Source: Defluviitaleaceae bacterium | GTDB taxonomy: Bacteria > Bacillota_A > Clostridia > Lachnospirales > WQUN01 | DNA: 11,152 bases | Reading direction: 5' to 3' | Assembly: GCA_009779525.1 (NCBI GenBank) | Contig: WREB01000016.1 | Coordinates: forward strand, 1-11,152 | Part shown: positions 1 through 5,886 of the stretch, piece after piece | Position numbering within the stretch: position 1 is the first letter of the stretch | How the letters are laid out: every line of letters begins with the position of its first letter | Program-made: the position numbers and the translations under genes | Notes under the pieces: model-generated | The model's database searches: none | Told to the model about the DNA's origin: nothing | What the model saw: only the letters and a program-made list of their open reading frames with translations

Positions 1-755
1 CCTATGTATGCGACCGTCCCGCCAGTTTTCGCCGCCTTGATCGCGGAGGGTATCGCGCCGGGCGGGGCGGTGACGAGCACCTTGTCGAAGCCGCCTTGCG
101 CGCGTTCTTCCTTCGTCAAATCGGTTAAAATTATATCGCTTGCGCCGTAAGCCAAGGCGGTCTCGATCCGCTTTGTTGCGTAATGCGGCGAGGCGCCGAC
201 TACGCGATTAGCGCCGGAAATTACCGCGAATTTTAGCGCCAAGAGCCCTATCGGACCGAGCCCGATCACCAGGACGTCGTCGCCGGGCTTGACGTCCGCG
301 GTTAGAAACAAATCCATCGCGACGCCCATCGGCTCGAGGACCGCCGCGACGTCGAAAGGCATCTCCTCTATCGGGACGGCAAGCTCGGCGGGCGCGATCA
401 GCATATCGGCGAACCCGAGCGTATCGGCGCCCCAGTCGTAAGTGATTACGCCGCCGCATAAGTCGGGGCGCCCGTTCCGGCACATATCGCAGGACCGGCA
501 GAAAGCGGAGCTCTCAAGCGCGACCCTAAGGCCCGGCTCGACGTTTTTAACGCCGCCACCCGCGCGCAAGACGACGCCCGAAACCTCGTGGCCGAACGAT
601 ACGAAGTCCTTCGCTTCCGTCGACGCGGTTTGCATGTCGGTGCCGCAGACGCCGCACGCGCGAACCGAGACTAGAATCTCGTTTTCCCTAAGCTCCCGTA
701 AATCAATTTCCCTGATCTCAAACTCAAACGGCGCCTTGACGTAAACAGCGCGCAT
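1..755 (-). CDS. Zinc-dependent medium-chain alcohol/polyol dehydrogenase, partial (3' end beyond window)
   Basis: This is the N-terminal 251 residues of a zinc-binding dehydrogenase of the MDR superfamily (sorbitol/threonine dehydrogenase-like). Visible are the catalytic zinc ligands: Cys37 in CGVCGTD, His56-Glu57 in GHE and Glu141 in LEP. The structural zinc cysteines are C86, C89, C92 and C100, and the Rossmann nucleotide motif GLGPIG is at 165-170. Family members are about 340-350 residues, so roughly 95 are missing off the left edge. The ATG at 753-755 has an AGGGGG ribosome site at 761-766 with 5-nt spacing. The residue at the end of the second Rossmann strand is Ser189 rather than the Asp usual in NAD enzymes. 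The substrate cannot be told from sequence. The gene lies behind a tRNA terminator with its own upstream region, so it is not part of the flagellar operon. Confidence 0.93.
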   Translation of the reverse strand, partial: MRAVYVKAPFEFEIREIDLRELRENEILVSVRACGVCGTDMQTASTEAKDFVSFGHEVSGVVLRAGGGVKNVEPGLRVALESSAFCRSCDMCRNGRPDLCGGVITYDWGADTLGFADMLIAPAELAVPIEEMPFDVAAVLEPMGVAMDLFLTADVKPGDDVLVIGLGPIGLLALKFAVISGANRVVGASPHYATKRIETALAYGASDIILTDLTKEERAQGGFDKVLVTAPPGAIPSAIKAAKTGGTVAYI

Positions 756-803
756 GAACGCCCCCTATCTTTCGAATATCGCCTTGACGGCCAGGGTTAG
801 TCG

Positions 804-840
804 TTTGTTAATGGACGTATTATACTATGATTGGTTAATG
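804..840. repeat. Pair of 10-bp direct repeats flanking the candidate -10
   Basis: TTTGTTAATG at 804-813 and TTGGTTAATG at 831-840 match at 9 of 10 positions with a 27-bp period. They flank the TATAAT hexamer of the dehydrogenase upstream region. The arrangement would fit an operator bound by a regulator of the dehydrogenase gene. That is inference, because short AT-rich repeats also arise by chance. Confidence 0.35.
819..824 (-). promoter_or_regulatory. Candidate -10 element for the dehydrogenase gene
   Basis: The minus strand reads TATAAT here, a perfect -10 hexamer, about 64 bases upstream of the dehydrogenase ATG. At 17-nt spacing the -35 position reads GCCACC, which does not resemble TTGACA, so the promoter may need an activator. 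It sits between two copies of a 10-bp direct repeat. The call rests on the single hexamer and its location. Confidence 0.35.
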
Positions 841-856
841 CGGTGGCTCCATAATC

Positions 857-882
857 AAAAACGCGGCGGGCTAAAGGCCCGC
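857..882 (-). terminator. Possible second hairpin terminator
   Basis: A 6-bp perfect stem (866-871 with 877-882, GCGGGC/GCCCGC) closes a 5-base loop. On the minus strand four bases follow it and then a run of five T (861-857). It would act as a back-up to the stronger terminator at 897-931. The gap before the T-run makes it a weak candidate, and it could instead be a leader hairpin. Confidence 0.25.
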
Positions 883-896
883 GGTCAAGCGTATTG

Positions 897-931
897 AAAT
901 AAAATAAGCGGGCCGTTTTGTCGGCCCGCTT
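897..931 (-). terminator. Rho-independent terminator of the tRNA-Ala unit
   Basis: A 10-bp perfect GC-rich stem (906-915 with 922-931) closes a 6-base loop. On the minus strand it is followed by a T-rich tail, TT-A-TTTT-A-TTT. It lies 9 bases after the 3' end of the tRNA gene, where an intrinsic terminator is expected. Confidence 0.8.
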
Positions 932-940
932 GGTTGTGTA

Positions 941-1013
941 TGGAGAATAAGGGACTCGAACCCTCGACCTCTCGGATGCGAACCGAGCGCACTCCCAGCT
1001 GTGCTAATTCCCC
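941..1013 (-). tRNA. tRNA-Ala, anticodon CGC
   Basis: A complete 73-nt cloverleaf is visible. The acceptor stem is GGGGAAT with ATTCTCC, the D stem GCAC/GTGC, the anticodon stem CTCGG/CCGAG around loop TTCGCAT, and the T stem GAGGG/CCCTT around TTCGAGT, with discriminator A73. The anticodon CGC reads GCG alanine codons. The acceptor stem contains the G3:U70 wobble pair that is the identity element for alanyl-tRNA synthetase, which confirms the assignment. The 3' CCA is not encoded (the gene is followed by TAC), so a CCA-adding enzyme is required. The gene stands alone between the flagellar operon and the dehydrogenase, with its own promoter and terminator. Confidence 0.97.
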
Positions 1014-1022
1014 GTTAATAGA

Positions 1023-1080
1023 AACCGCCGCCGTCCGGCCGGCCAAGTTTCGTCCGGCGCAGTATACAACGGCGGCGGTT
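1023..1080. repeat. 12-bp perfect inverted repeat around the tRNA start region
   Basis: AACCGCCGCCGT (1023-1034) and its exact reverse complement (1069-1080) are separated by 34 bp. The interval also holds two copies of CGTCCGGC (1032-1039 and 1051-1058). The repeat lies just after the end of the flagellar operon. A read-through transcript could fold it into a long stem followed by TTTCTATT, as a terminator would. The tRNA promoter's -10 lies inside the loop and its spacer overlaps one arm. Confidence 0.6.
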
Positions 1081-1089
1081 AAATTGCAA
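1061..1089 (-). promoter_or_regulatory. Sigma-70-type promoter for tRNA-Ala
   Basis: On the minus strand, TTGCAA (1084-1089) and TATACT (1061-1066) are separated by 17 bp. They match consensus at 4/6 and 5/6. The bases right after the -10 are GCGCCGG, a GC-rich discriminator of the kind found at stringently controlled stable-RNA promoters. The predicted start near 1054 leaves a 5' leader of about 40 nt before the tRNA. Confidence 0.65.
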
Positions 1090-1110
1090 CGAAGCCGCGT
1101 TTAACCGCGA

Positions 1111-1653
1111 TTATTCGTTTCCGGCGCGCCTCGCCAAATCAAGGGTAAGCGAAACTTCGCCTTGCCCGATGTCAAGCCGCTTAGCGATTTCGGATGCGCC
1201 GAGCCCCTGGTCGTGCAGCTTTTTTATCTGTTCGTAGCGCGCGCTTCCGGTTATGTTGGCGGCGGGCGCTTTTTTGCTTTTTTGCGGCGCGCGAAAATTT
1301 TTCGCCTGTGGAATTTCCGCGCCGCTATTTTTTGCCTGCCTTGCGATTTCCGCCGAATCCATGCCGGTTAGGGCCGCGAGTTCCTTTTTCTTTTCTTCGA
1401 GCAGGCTGTAGAGGAACGATATCGCCTGGTATTTTTCGTTAAGTTCGTCCAACGCCAGCCGCGAAGTCTTGTTTATTTCGTCGAGCGCCGCGTCGGCGGC
1501 GCGGTCGATCCGCTCGATCGCGGCGCCGGCGGTTTCGTCGCCGTCGGTTCTTCTGCGCTCGCGAAAACGCATTATGACGTTCGCGAACAGGGTAAAAAGC
1601 GTCACCACCGAGAGCCCGATTATTATCGATATCCAAACAAGCGCGTCAGCCAT
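1111..1653 (-). CDS. Membrane-anchored coiled-coil protein with C-terminal helix-turn-helix (SwrB/DUF6115-like)
   Basis: This 180-residue protein has one N-terminal membrane helix (about 5-28). A charged, probably coiled-coil stretch follows (about 45-95), then a Lys/Ala/Pro-rich linker (105-133). The C-terminus (138-176) looks like a helix-turn-helix, GLGASEIAKRLDIGQGEVSL. This architecture and the place at the end of a flagellar operon resemble SwrB of Bacillus and its clostridial relatives, which promote flagellar export-apparatus maturation. The relation is inferred from architecture. The ATG follows the stop of the upstream gene directly (TAAATG) and has no Shine-Dalgarno sequence, so translation is probably coupled. 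The HTH end would sit in the cytoplasm. A role in DNA binding is not implied, since similar folds serve protein contacts. Confidence 0.8.
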   Translation of the reverse strand: MADALVWISIIIGLSVVTLFTLFANVIMRFRERRRTDGDETAGAAIERIDRAADAALDEINKTSRLALDELNEKYQAISFLYSLLEEKKKELAALTGMDSAEIARQAKNSGAEIPQAKNFRAPQKSKKAPAANITGSARYEQIKKLHDQGLGASEIAKRLDIGQGEVSLTLDLARRAGNE

Positions 1654-1965
1654 TTAAATAGAAATGTCGAGCATGCTTCCGCCGCGCTGGTTCATCACCA
1701 GCGGCTTCGCGGCCTTTTTTTCGGCTTCCCTGCGTTTCTTGCCTCCGCCTTTTTTGCCGCCGGGGCCTTTTCCGTCCCGCTCGACGCGGTTTTCCTCGGC
1801 CTTGTTTGTCTGCGTTACGTGTTGGTCGTTGTGCTGGACCTCTTTGTTGAGTTTCTCGGCGAATTGATGCTGCGCTACTTCGGGGCGGGCGTTGTCCTGG
1901 TTTTGGGCGCGGTTTGCCTCCGACGCGTGCTGGATCGTGATCGTCAGGTCGATTGGGCGAAGCAC
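1654..1965 (-). CDS. Small hydrophilic basic protein of unknown function, flagellar operon
   Basis: This 103-residue protein has no membrane segment. It opens with LRPIDLTITIQ, continues with a Gln/Asn/Glu-rich segment (15-65), then a Gly/Lys/Arg-rich stretch (66-87), and ends in GGSMLDISI. I do not recognise a named family. Short proteins with a similar layout (LRPxDL-like start, charged middle, hydrophobic DIxI end) occur at this place in flagellar operons of related bacteria as far as I recall, and that is memory rather than a search. The GTG start (1963-1965) is chosen because AAAGGGGG lies 9 nt upstream (1975-1982). It starts 19 nt after fapA and abuts the next gene, so it is co-translated with both. 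Confidence 0.72.
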   Translation of the reverse strand: MLRPIDLTITIQHASEANRAQNQDNARPEVAQHQFAEKLNKEVQHNDQHVTQTNKAEENRVERDGKGPGGKKGGGKKRREAEKKAAKPLVMNQRGGSMLDISI

Positions 1966-1984
1966 GGCTTAATACCCCCTTTCA

Positions 1985-3592
1985 TTACACGAAAGGACCG
2001 ATGGAAATTTTCTCCCCGTTGTTTCTAAAGACGCAGTTTTGGATTTCGTCGCGCACGGTGAGCGAGGCGCTTCCGATCGTGATCTTCACGCCGGGCCTGA
2101 CCACTTTGGCGGCAGAGATCGTTCCGGTGTTTACGACGAGGCACTGGGTCAGCTCGTCGATTTCGGTCTGGAGCTTGTTCATTTTTTCGCGTATCGTTAT
2201 CTTCATGTTGATCATCTTGAGGAGCAGGTTCTTTTTGTCCTCGTTTAAAATCCCCTTTTGTTTCGCTTCGTTGAGAGTCGTTATGGACTTGTCGTACTTG
2301 TCGTAGTTTTCCTTCATCTTTTCGTATTCGGCGGACAGCTCGCGGTGCGCGCTAAGCGCCTGGGGGTTGCTTCCCGCCTCGACTTCGGTTTGCGTTCCCA
2401 TCGGGGAGCCGATCGTCTTAGCGGTCAGCTTGCTACCGGTTATCAGCGAGCCGCCGACTAAAAAGCCGTTCTTTCCGGAAAGGATCACCTCTCCGTCGCA
2501 CTTCACCGTGCTGTTTAGGATTGAGTCGGCGAGGATGTTGCCGCCCGCGGTGACTTTGCAATTTTCGATGAACTTGGCGGTTATGTCTCCCGCGGCGACA
2601 AGCTCCGCCTTGTCGGCGCCCTGCGCGCCGTTGCCGAGCACTATGCTGCCGTCGGAGTAAATTTTCGCGGCCTCGCAGACGCCCATGACCTCGACGTTGC
2701 CGGTCGCCCTGACCGTGAAGCCCGACACGACGTTTCCGCGGATCGTCACCTCGCCGTTAAACTCGACGTCGCCCGTCGAGTTGTCGATGTTGCCCTTGAA
2801 TTCGAGGCACGGGGATATGTTGATCTTTTTATCGGCGATCACGAGCTGCCCGCTCGCGTCGGCGATCAGGTGAAGCCCGTCCTCCGAAACCACGGTGTTC
2901 TTGCCCTTCGGCATCGGCATCGGGGCGCGTCCCTTGACGAACGGCACGGAATTTCCGAAGACGTCGGTGCCGTTCGCGCCTTCCTTTTCGGGGATGCAGG
3001 TGATAAGCACGTCGCCGCGGTTGCAAAGCCTGATAAGCCCGAGCTGCCTGAAGTTGACGCTTCCGTCGTCCATTATCTTGGGCTTCGGACGCAGGTTGGA
3101 ATTGTCGAAATGGTATTTGAGCGAGCCGTCCTCGCCGTGCACCGGCTTGATCCCCTCGGCTACGACGTACTGCTTTTCGTAGCGCTTCATCTTGAGGAGC
3201 ATCGCGATTTTTTCCGGGTCCCCGGTCTTTACGTTGTTCTTTTCCAGCAGCGCCAAAATGTCGTCAACGGTCAGAAGCCTGCCCTTGTTTATCGGGGGCG
3301 AAAACGTTATGTACGCCTCCATCCGGTCCTTGGAAATTTCTATGCCGGCGGATTCGGCGCTTTGGATGACGCTTGTGTTTGAGGATATTTTTAAGTCGAC
3401 GCTTTCGCGCTCGTCCTTGAGCGCGTCGTTAAGCGCGACGTAATCCACGCCGGAGACGCCGTACGCGTCTATCAGCGCGATTACTTCCATCCTCGAAACC
3501 TTCGGGCAGTCGGCGGGGTGTTCGACTACCAGGTATACGCCGTCTTCCCTTATTTCGAGGTCGATTTTGTTCTTGGGTTGGTCAGCTTCCAT
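1985..3592 (-). CDS. fapA: FapA/DUF342 family protein (flagellar assembly protein A-like)
   Basis: This 535-residue protein has the order typical of the DUF342 family. The N-terminal alpha/beta part (about 1-200) contains the PEKEGANGTDVFG segment. A long stretch of short beta repeats (about 220-390) has recurring G-x-V/I turns such as GEVTIRGNVVSG and GDITAKFIENCKVTAGGNI, which suggests a beta-helix. A charged coiled coil (about 400-485) follows, and the C-terminus is beta-rich. Family members are usually 450-700 residues, so it looks complete. The ATG at 3590-3592 has a clear GGGAGG site (3599-3604) with 6-nt spacing. DUF342 proteins sit beside sigma-28 genes in many Bacillota. FapA of Vibrio has been linked to polar placement and flagellar function, but the biochemical role is poorly defined. 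Confidence 0.9.
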   Translation of the reverse strand: MEADQPKNKIDLEIREDGVYLVVEHPADCPKVSRMEVIALIDAYGVSGVDYVALNDALKDERESVDLKISSNTSVIQSAESAGIEISKDRMEAYITFSPPINKGRLLTVDDILALLEKNNVKTGDPEKIAMLLKMKRYEKQYVVAEGIKPVHGEDGSLKYHFDNSNLRPKPKIMDDGSVNFRQLGLIRLCNRGDVLITCIPEKEGANGTDVFGNSVPFVKGRAPMPMPKGKNTVVSEDGLHLIADASGQLVIADKKINISPCLEFKGNIDNSTGDVEFNGEVTIRGNVVSGFTVRATGNVEVMGVCEAAKIYSDGSIVLGNGAQGADKAELVAAGDITAKFIENCKVTAGGNILADSILNSTVKCDGEVILSGKNGFLVGGSLITGSKLTAKTIGSPMGTQTEVEAGSNPQALSAHRELSAEYEKMKENYDKYDKSITTLNEAKQKGILNEDKKNLLLKMINMKITIREKMNKLQTEIDELTQCLVVNTGTISAAKVVRPGVKITIGSASLTVRDEIQNCVFRNNGEKISIGPFV

Positions 3593-3642
3593 TGCGCGCC
3601 TCCCGAAAGTCCTTCGGTCGCCTAAAAAGGCTCCCTTATTTT

Positions 3643-3670
3643 ATATCGTTACGAAAACAGCAATGACTTA
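3643..3670 (-). promoter_or_regulatory. Candidate sigma-28 promoter before fapA
   Basis: On the minus strand, TAAG (3667-3670), a 16-bp spacer and AACGATAT (3643-3650) resemble the sigma-28/sigma-D pattern TAAA-N14-16-CCGATAT. The -35 matches at 3 of 4 bases and the -10 core at 6 of 7. It overlaps the last codons and stop of fliA, in the widest gap (56 nt) of the operon. If real, the sigma factor would drive the genes just downstream of its own. A single imperfect match in an AT-rich spot is weak evidence. Confidence 0.28.
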
Positions 3671-4407
3671 TACCTACCGAGCCTCGCCTGCATCCGAAGC
3701 ATCGCCTTCGAGTGGATCTGGGAGATGCGGGACTCGGAAACGCCCATGATGACGCTTATCTCCTTGAGCGTAAGCTCTTCGAAATAATACAGCGTCACTA
3801 CCTTTTTTTCTTTTTCAGAAAGCTTCTCTATCGTCTGCGTCAATATTTGGTGCAGTTCCTGCTTATCCATGTGCGCCTCCGGCGTATCGACCGGAGAGAC
3901 CATGTTGGCTGGGAACGCTGTTTCGTAGTTTTGCTCGAGATAGTCGTCGAGCGATATGAGGGAAAGCACCGTGGACTTGCGCATCAGCTCCTGCGTTTCC
4001 TCAAGCGAGAGCGAAAGCTTTTCGGCAAGCTCCGTTTCCGTCGGCTCGCGGCCGAAATCCTCCTCAAGCTTCGCGTAGGCCTGCTCGAACTGCTTGTTGC
4101 GCTGCCTTAGCGTCCTCGGCACCCAGTCCAGCTTGCGGATGCTGTCTATTATCGATCCTTTGATCCTAAGCGAAGCGTACGTCTCGAACTTTACGTTTTT
4201 TTCGGGGTCGAACTTGTCTATCGCGTCGATCAGGCCGAATATCCCGTAGCTAATCAAGTCGTCGTAATCGACGTGCGCCCCGATGTGCATGACCAGGCGG
4301 CCCGCGACGTACTTAACGAGCGGAGCGTACGCGAGAATAAGCTTTTCTTTTATTTCCGGGCTCTTATGCGCGCCGTACGCCTTCCACATCCTGTCCGTGC
4401 CATCCAC
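3649..4407 (-). CDS. fliA: RNA polymerase sigma-28 factor for flagellar genes (FliA/SigD)
   Basis: This 252-residue sigma-70-family protein has the FliA/WhiG layout. Region 2 is at about 26-98 with DLISYGIFGLIDAIDKFDP and FETYASLRIKGSIIDSIR, then DWVPRTLR leads into region 3 (about 103-150). Region 4 (about 196-244) has the helix-turn-helix LTLKEISVIMGVSESRISQ. The length is standard and nothing is truncated. It directs polymerase to late flagellar and chemotaxis promoters; its anti-sigma factor FlgM is not in the window. The start is GTG at 4405-4407, supported by GAGGGGA at 4418-4424 (10-nt spacing). A Met seven codons in is the alternative. It follows the small membrane protein gene by 26 nt. 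Confidence 0.97.
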   Translation of the reverse strand: MDGTDRMWKAYGAHKSPEIKEKLILAYAPLVKYVAGRLVMHIGAHVDYDDLISYGIFGLIDAIDKFDPEKNVKFETYASLRIKGSIIDSIRKLDWVPRTLRQRNKQFEQAYAKLEEDFGREPTETELAEKLSLSLEETQELMRKSTVLSLISLDDYLEQNYETAFPANMVSPVDTPEAHMDKQELHQILTQTIEKLSEKEKKVVTLYYFEELTLKEISVIMGVSESRISQIHSKAMLRMQARLGRYKSLLFS

Positions 4408-4417
4408 TTTGGGCGCG

Positions 4418-4424
4418 TCCCCTC
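4418..4424 (-). promoter_or_regulatory. Ribosome binding site deciding the fliA GTG start
   Basis: GAGGGGA on the minus strand lies 10 nt before GTG at 4405-4407. The spacing is slightly long, but no ATG lies closer in frame. The in-frame ATG at codon 7 would be about 28 nt away. Confidence 0.6.
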
Positions 4425-4433
4425 ATTTTCGTT

Positions 4434-4739
4434 TTACAGCGTGCCTAAGTCTTCTTCCTCCGCCTCGGCATCGCTTTCGTCGCCTTGCGGCGCTTCCGCC
4501 TCGGCGCCGGAGCCTTCTTCGGAGGGGGCGTCCTCCGGTGGCTTTGGAAACACGTTGGTCGTGATGAAGAAGCGCGCGACGCTTCCGATCACGTAAAACG
4601 CGGCGACCGTTAAAATCACCCAGCCGGCGAGCTTGAAAATCGTTTCCTGCTTTATTATGCAAACGACCGTAACGGTGAAAGCGGCTATCAGGCAAACATA
4701 GATGTGCAGCTTGTCGACCCGGCTGTTGCCCTTAGTCAT
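4434..4739 (-). CDS. Small two-helix membrane protein with acidic tail, unknown function
   Basis: This 101-residue protein has two predicted membrane helices at about 13-29 (IYVCLIAAFTVTVVCII) and about 37-59 (LAGWVILTVAAFYVIGSVA). The highly acidic C-terminal tail (67-101) is rich in Glu, Asp, Ala and Ser. The positive-inside rule suggests a basic cytoplasmic N-terminus, a short loop, and an acidic cytoplasmic tail. I recognise no family. The ATG at 4737-4739 has GGGGG at 4746-4750 with 6-nt spacing, and the gene lies 26 nt after cheD and 26 nt before fliA. Its place suggests a flagellar or chemotaxis accessory membrane role, but the sequence alone shows no function. Confidence 0.78.
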   Translation of the reverse strand: MTKGNSRVDKLHIYVCLIAAFTVTVVCIIKQETIFKLAGWVILTVAAFYVIGSVARFFITTNVFPKPPEDAPSEEGSGAEAEAPQGDESDAEAEEEDLGTL

Positions 4740-4765
4740 TTGGCGCCCCCATTCTAACCCGTGCC

Positions 4766-5254
4766 CTATAACACCCTGTTGCCGTGTCCGATCGTCTTTA
4801 TCAGGAAGCGGCCGTCCTCGGCGTATAGTTCGACGGTCCGGCCGAAATTTTCCCCGACTTCCTTCGCGACAAGCGGAATGTTTAGCATCTTAAGTATCTT
4901 GAGCGTCGCCTCGACGTTGCGGTCGCCGATGCGCATGCTATCGTTCGTCGAATTGAACGCGAACATCTGCGCGCCCCCCGCGATCTTCGCCTTGAGAGAT
5001 TCGCGCCTTGCCCCGAGCTTGCCCATGTCTTGCATAAGCTTGACCATCGCGGTGTCCGCGAACTTGGCCACGTTGCTGTGATTTTGGATCTGCTTAGAAT
5101 CAGGCAGCATTATGTGGGCGAGCCCGGCGATCTTGTTGGCGGGATCGTACAGGGCGATACCGACGCACGAGCCGAGCCCAAGCGTGGTAAGCACGCCCGG
5201 GCTTTTGGCTACGTTTAGGTCGGCCATCCCGACTATAATGAAGCTGCTGTCCAT
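4766..5254 (-). CDS. cheD: Chemoreceptor glutamine deamidase CheD
   Basis: This 162-residue complete CheD deamidates selected glutamines of methyl-accepting chemoreceptors and binds CheC, which ties receptor state to CheY-P level. The catalytic residues expected from Thermotoga CheD are present at the right spacing: Cys30 in GLGSCVG, His47 in AHIMLP and Thr24. Other family marks are the KFADTA segment, KIAGGAQMF, IGDRN and GRTVELY near the end. The ATG at 5252-5254 lies 1 nt after the cheC stop (TAA-G-ATG). A GGAG lies 9 nt upstream inside the end of cheC, so the two are translationally coupled and probably made in proportion. A Met at residue 10 is an alternative start. Confidence 0.96.
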   Translation of the reverse strand: MDSSFIIVGMADLNVAKSPGVLTTLGLGSCVGIALYDPANKIAGLAHIMLPDSKQIQNHSNVAKFADTAMVKLMQDMGKLGARRESLKAKIAGGAQMFAFNSTNDSMRIGDRNVEATLKILKMLNIPLVAKEVGENFGRTVELYAEDGRFLIKTIGHGNRVL

Positions 5255-5255
5255 C

Positions 5256-5861
5256 TTATTCGACTCCGAGGGCCCTCATTATGCTTTGGAATGACGGAAG
5301 GTCCGGAACCAGGATGAAGTAACCCCCGACGTCCACATTGTTTACCGAAAACGACGATTCGATGAAAAGCGCGCGGTCCGCCACCTTCCCGAACTCGATC
5401 GCCGGGACCGAAAGGATCGCGTTTGCCATGTCGATGGAAATGAACGGCGGCGACGGCGTGAACTGCTTGTTCATCATGCCCGCGAGCGAGCTGAAATATG
5501 CGCTTATCATAATGTTTCCGATTTCTTGTATCGCGGAGAGCTCGATCTCCGTGAAATCGCCCTCCGAAACCTCCGCCCCGCCCATCATGGCCCTAACCAA
5601 GCTTCGCGCGGACTCCATCTTCAAAAGGAACATCATGATACCCTGAATGTCGCCCGTGATCGATACGAGTATCCCCACGATGATATTTTCCGGCCCGCCG
5701 ATGAACGCCGAAATTTCCTTGAACTCCACGAAGTTAACTTTCGGGACGTGCATCTCGACTTTCCTGCCGAGCATCTTGGCTAGCGAAGTGACGGCGTTCC
5801 CCGAGCCTATGGTGCCCAGCTCCTTGAGTACGTCCATATGCATTTCGTTGAATATGCCCAT
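5256..5861 (-). CDS. cheC: CheY-P phosphatase CheC, first active site altered
   Basis: This 201-residue CheC-family protein dephosphorylates CheY-P and, in complex with CheD, regulates receptor modification. The family active-site pattern is (D/S)-x3-E-x2-N-x22-P. The second copy is intact: S109, E113, N116, P139. In the first copy D10, E14 and P40 are in place but the Asn is Thr17 (DVLKELGTIG), so this site probably has reduced or no activity. Both halves of the pseudo-symmetric fold are present, which favours CheC over the single-site CheX. The ATG at 5859-5861 has AGGGGGAG at 5868-5875 (6-nt spacing). It precedes cheD by 1 nt and follows the PilZ gene by 25 nt. Confidence 0.94.
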   Translation of the reverse strand: MGIFNEMHMDVLKELGTIGSGNAVTSLAKMLGRKVEMHVPKVNFVEFKEISAFIGGPENIIVGILVSITGDIQGIMMFLLKMESARSLVRAMMGGAEVSEGDFTEIELSAIQEIGNIMISAYFSSLAGMMNKQFTPSPPFISIDMANAILSVPAIEFGKVADRALFIESSFSVNNVDVGGYFILVPDLPSFQSIMRALGVE

Positions 5862-5886
5862 TCATAACTCCCCCTGTCTGAATGGC

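Noticed and set aside
2829..2836. GCCGATAA on the minus strand, a perfect sigma-28 -10 match
   Set aside because: It lies inside fapA codons for IADKK, has no TAAA at the right distance upstream, and no gene starts after it.
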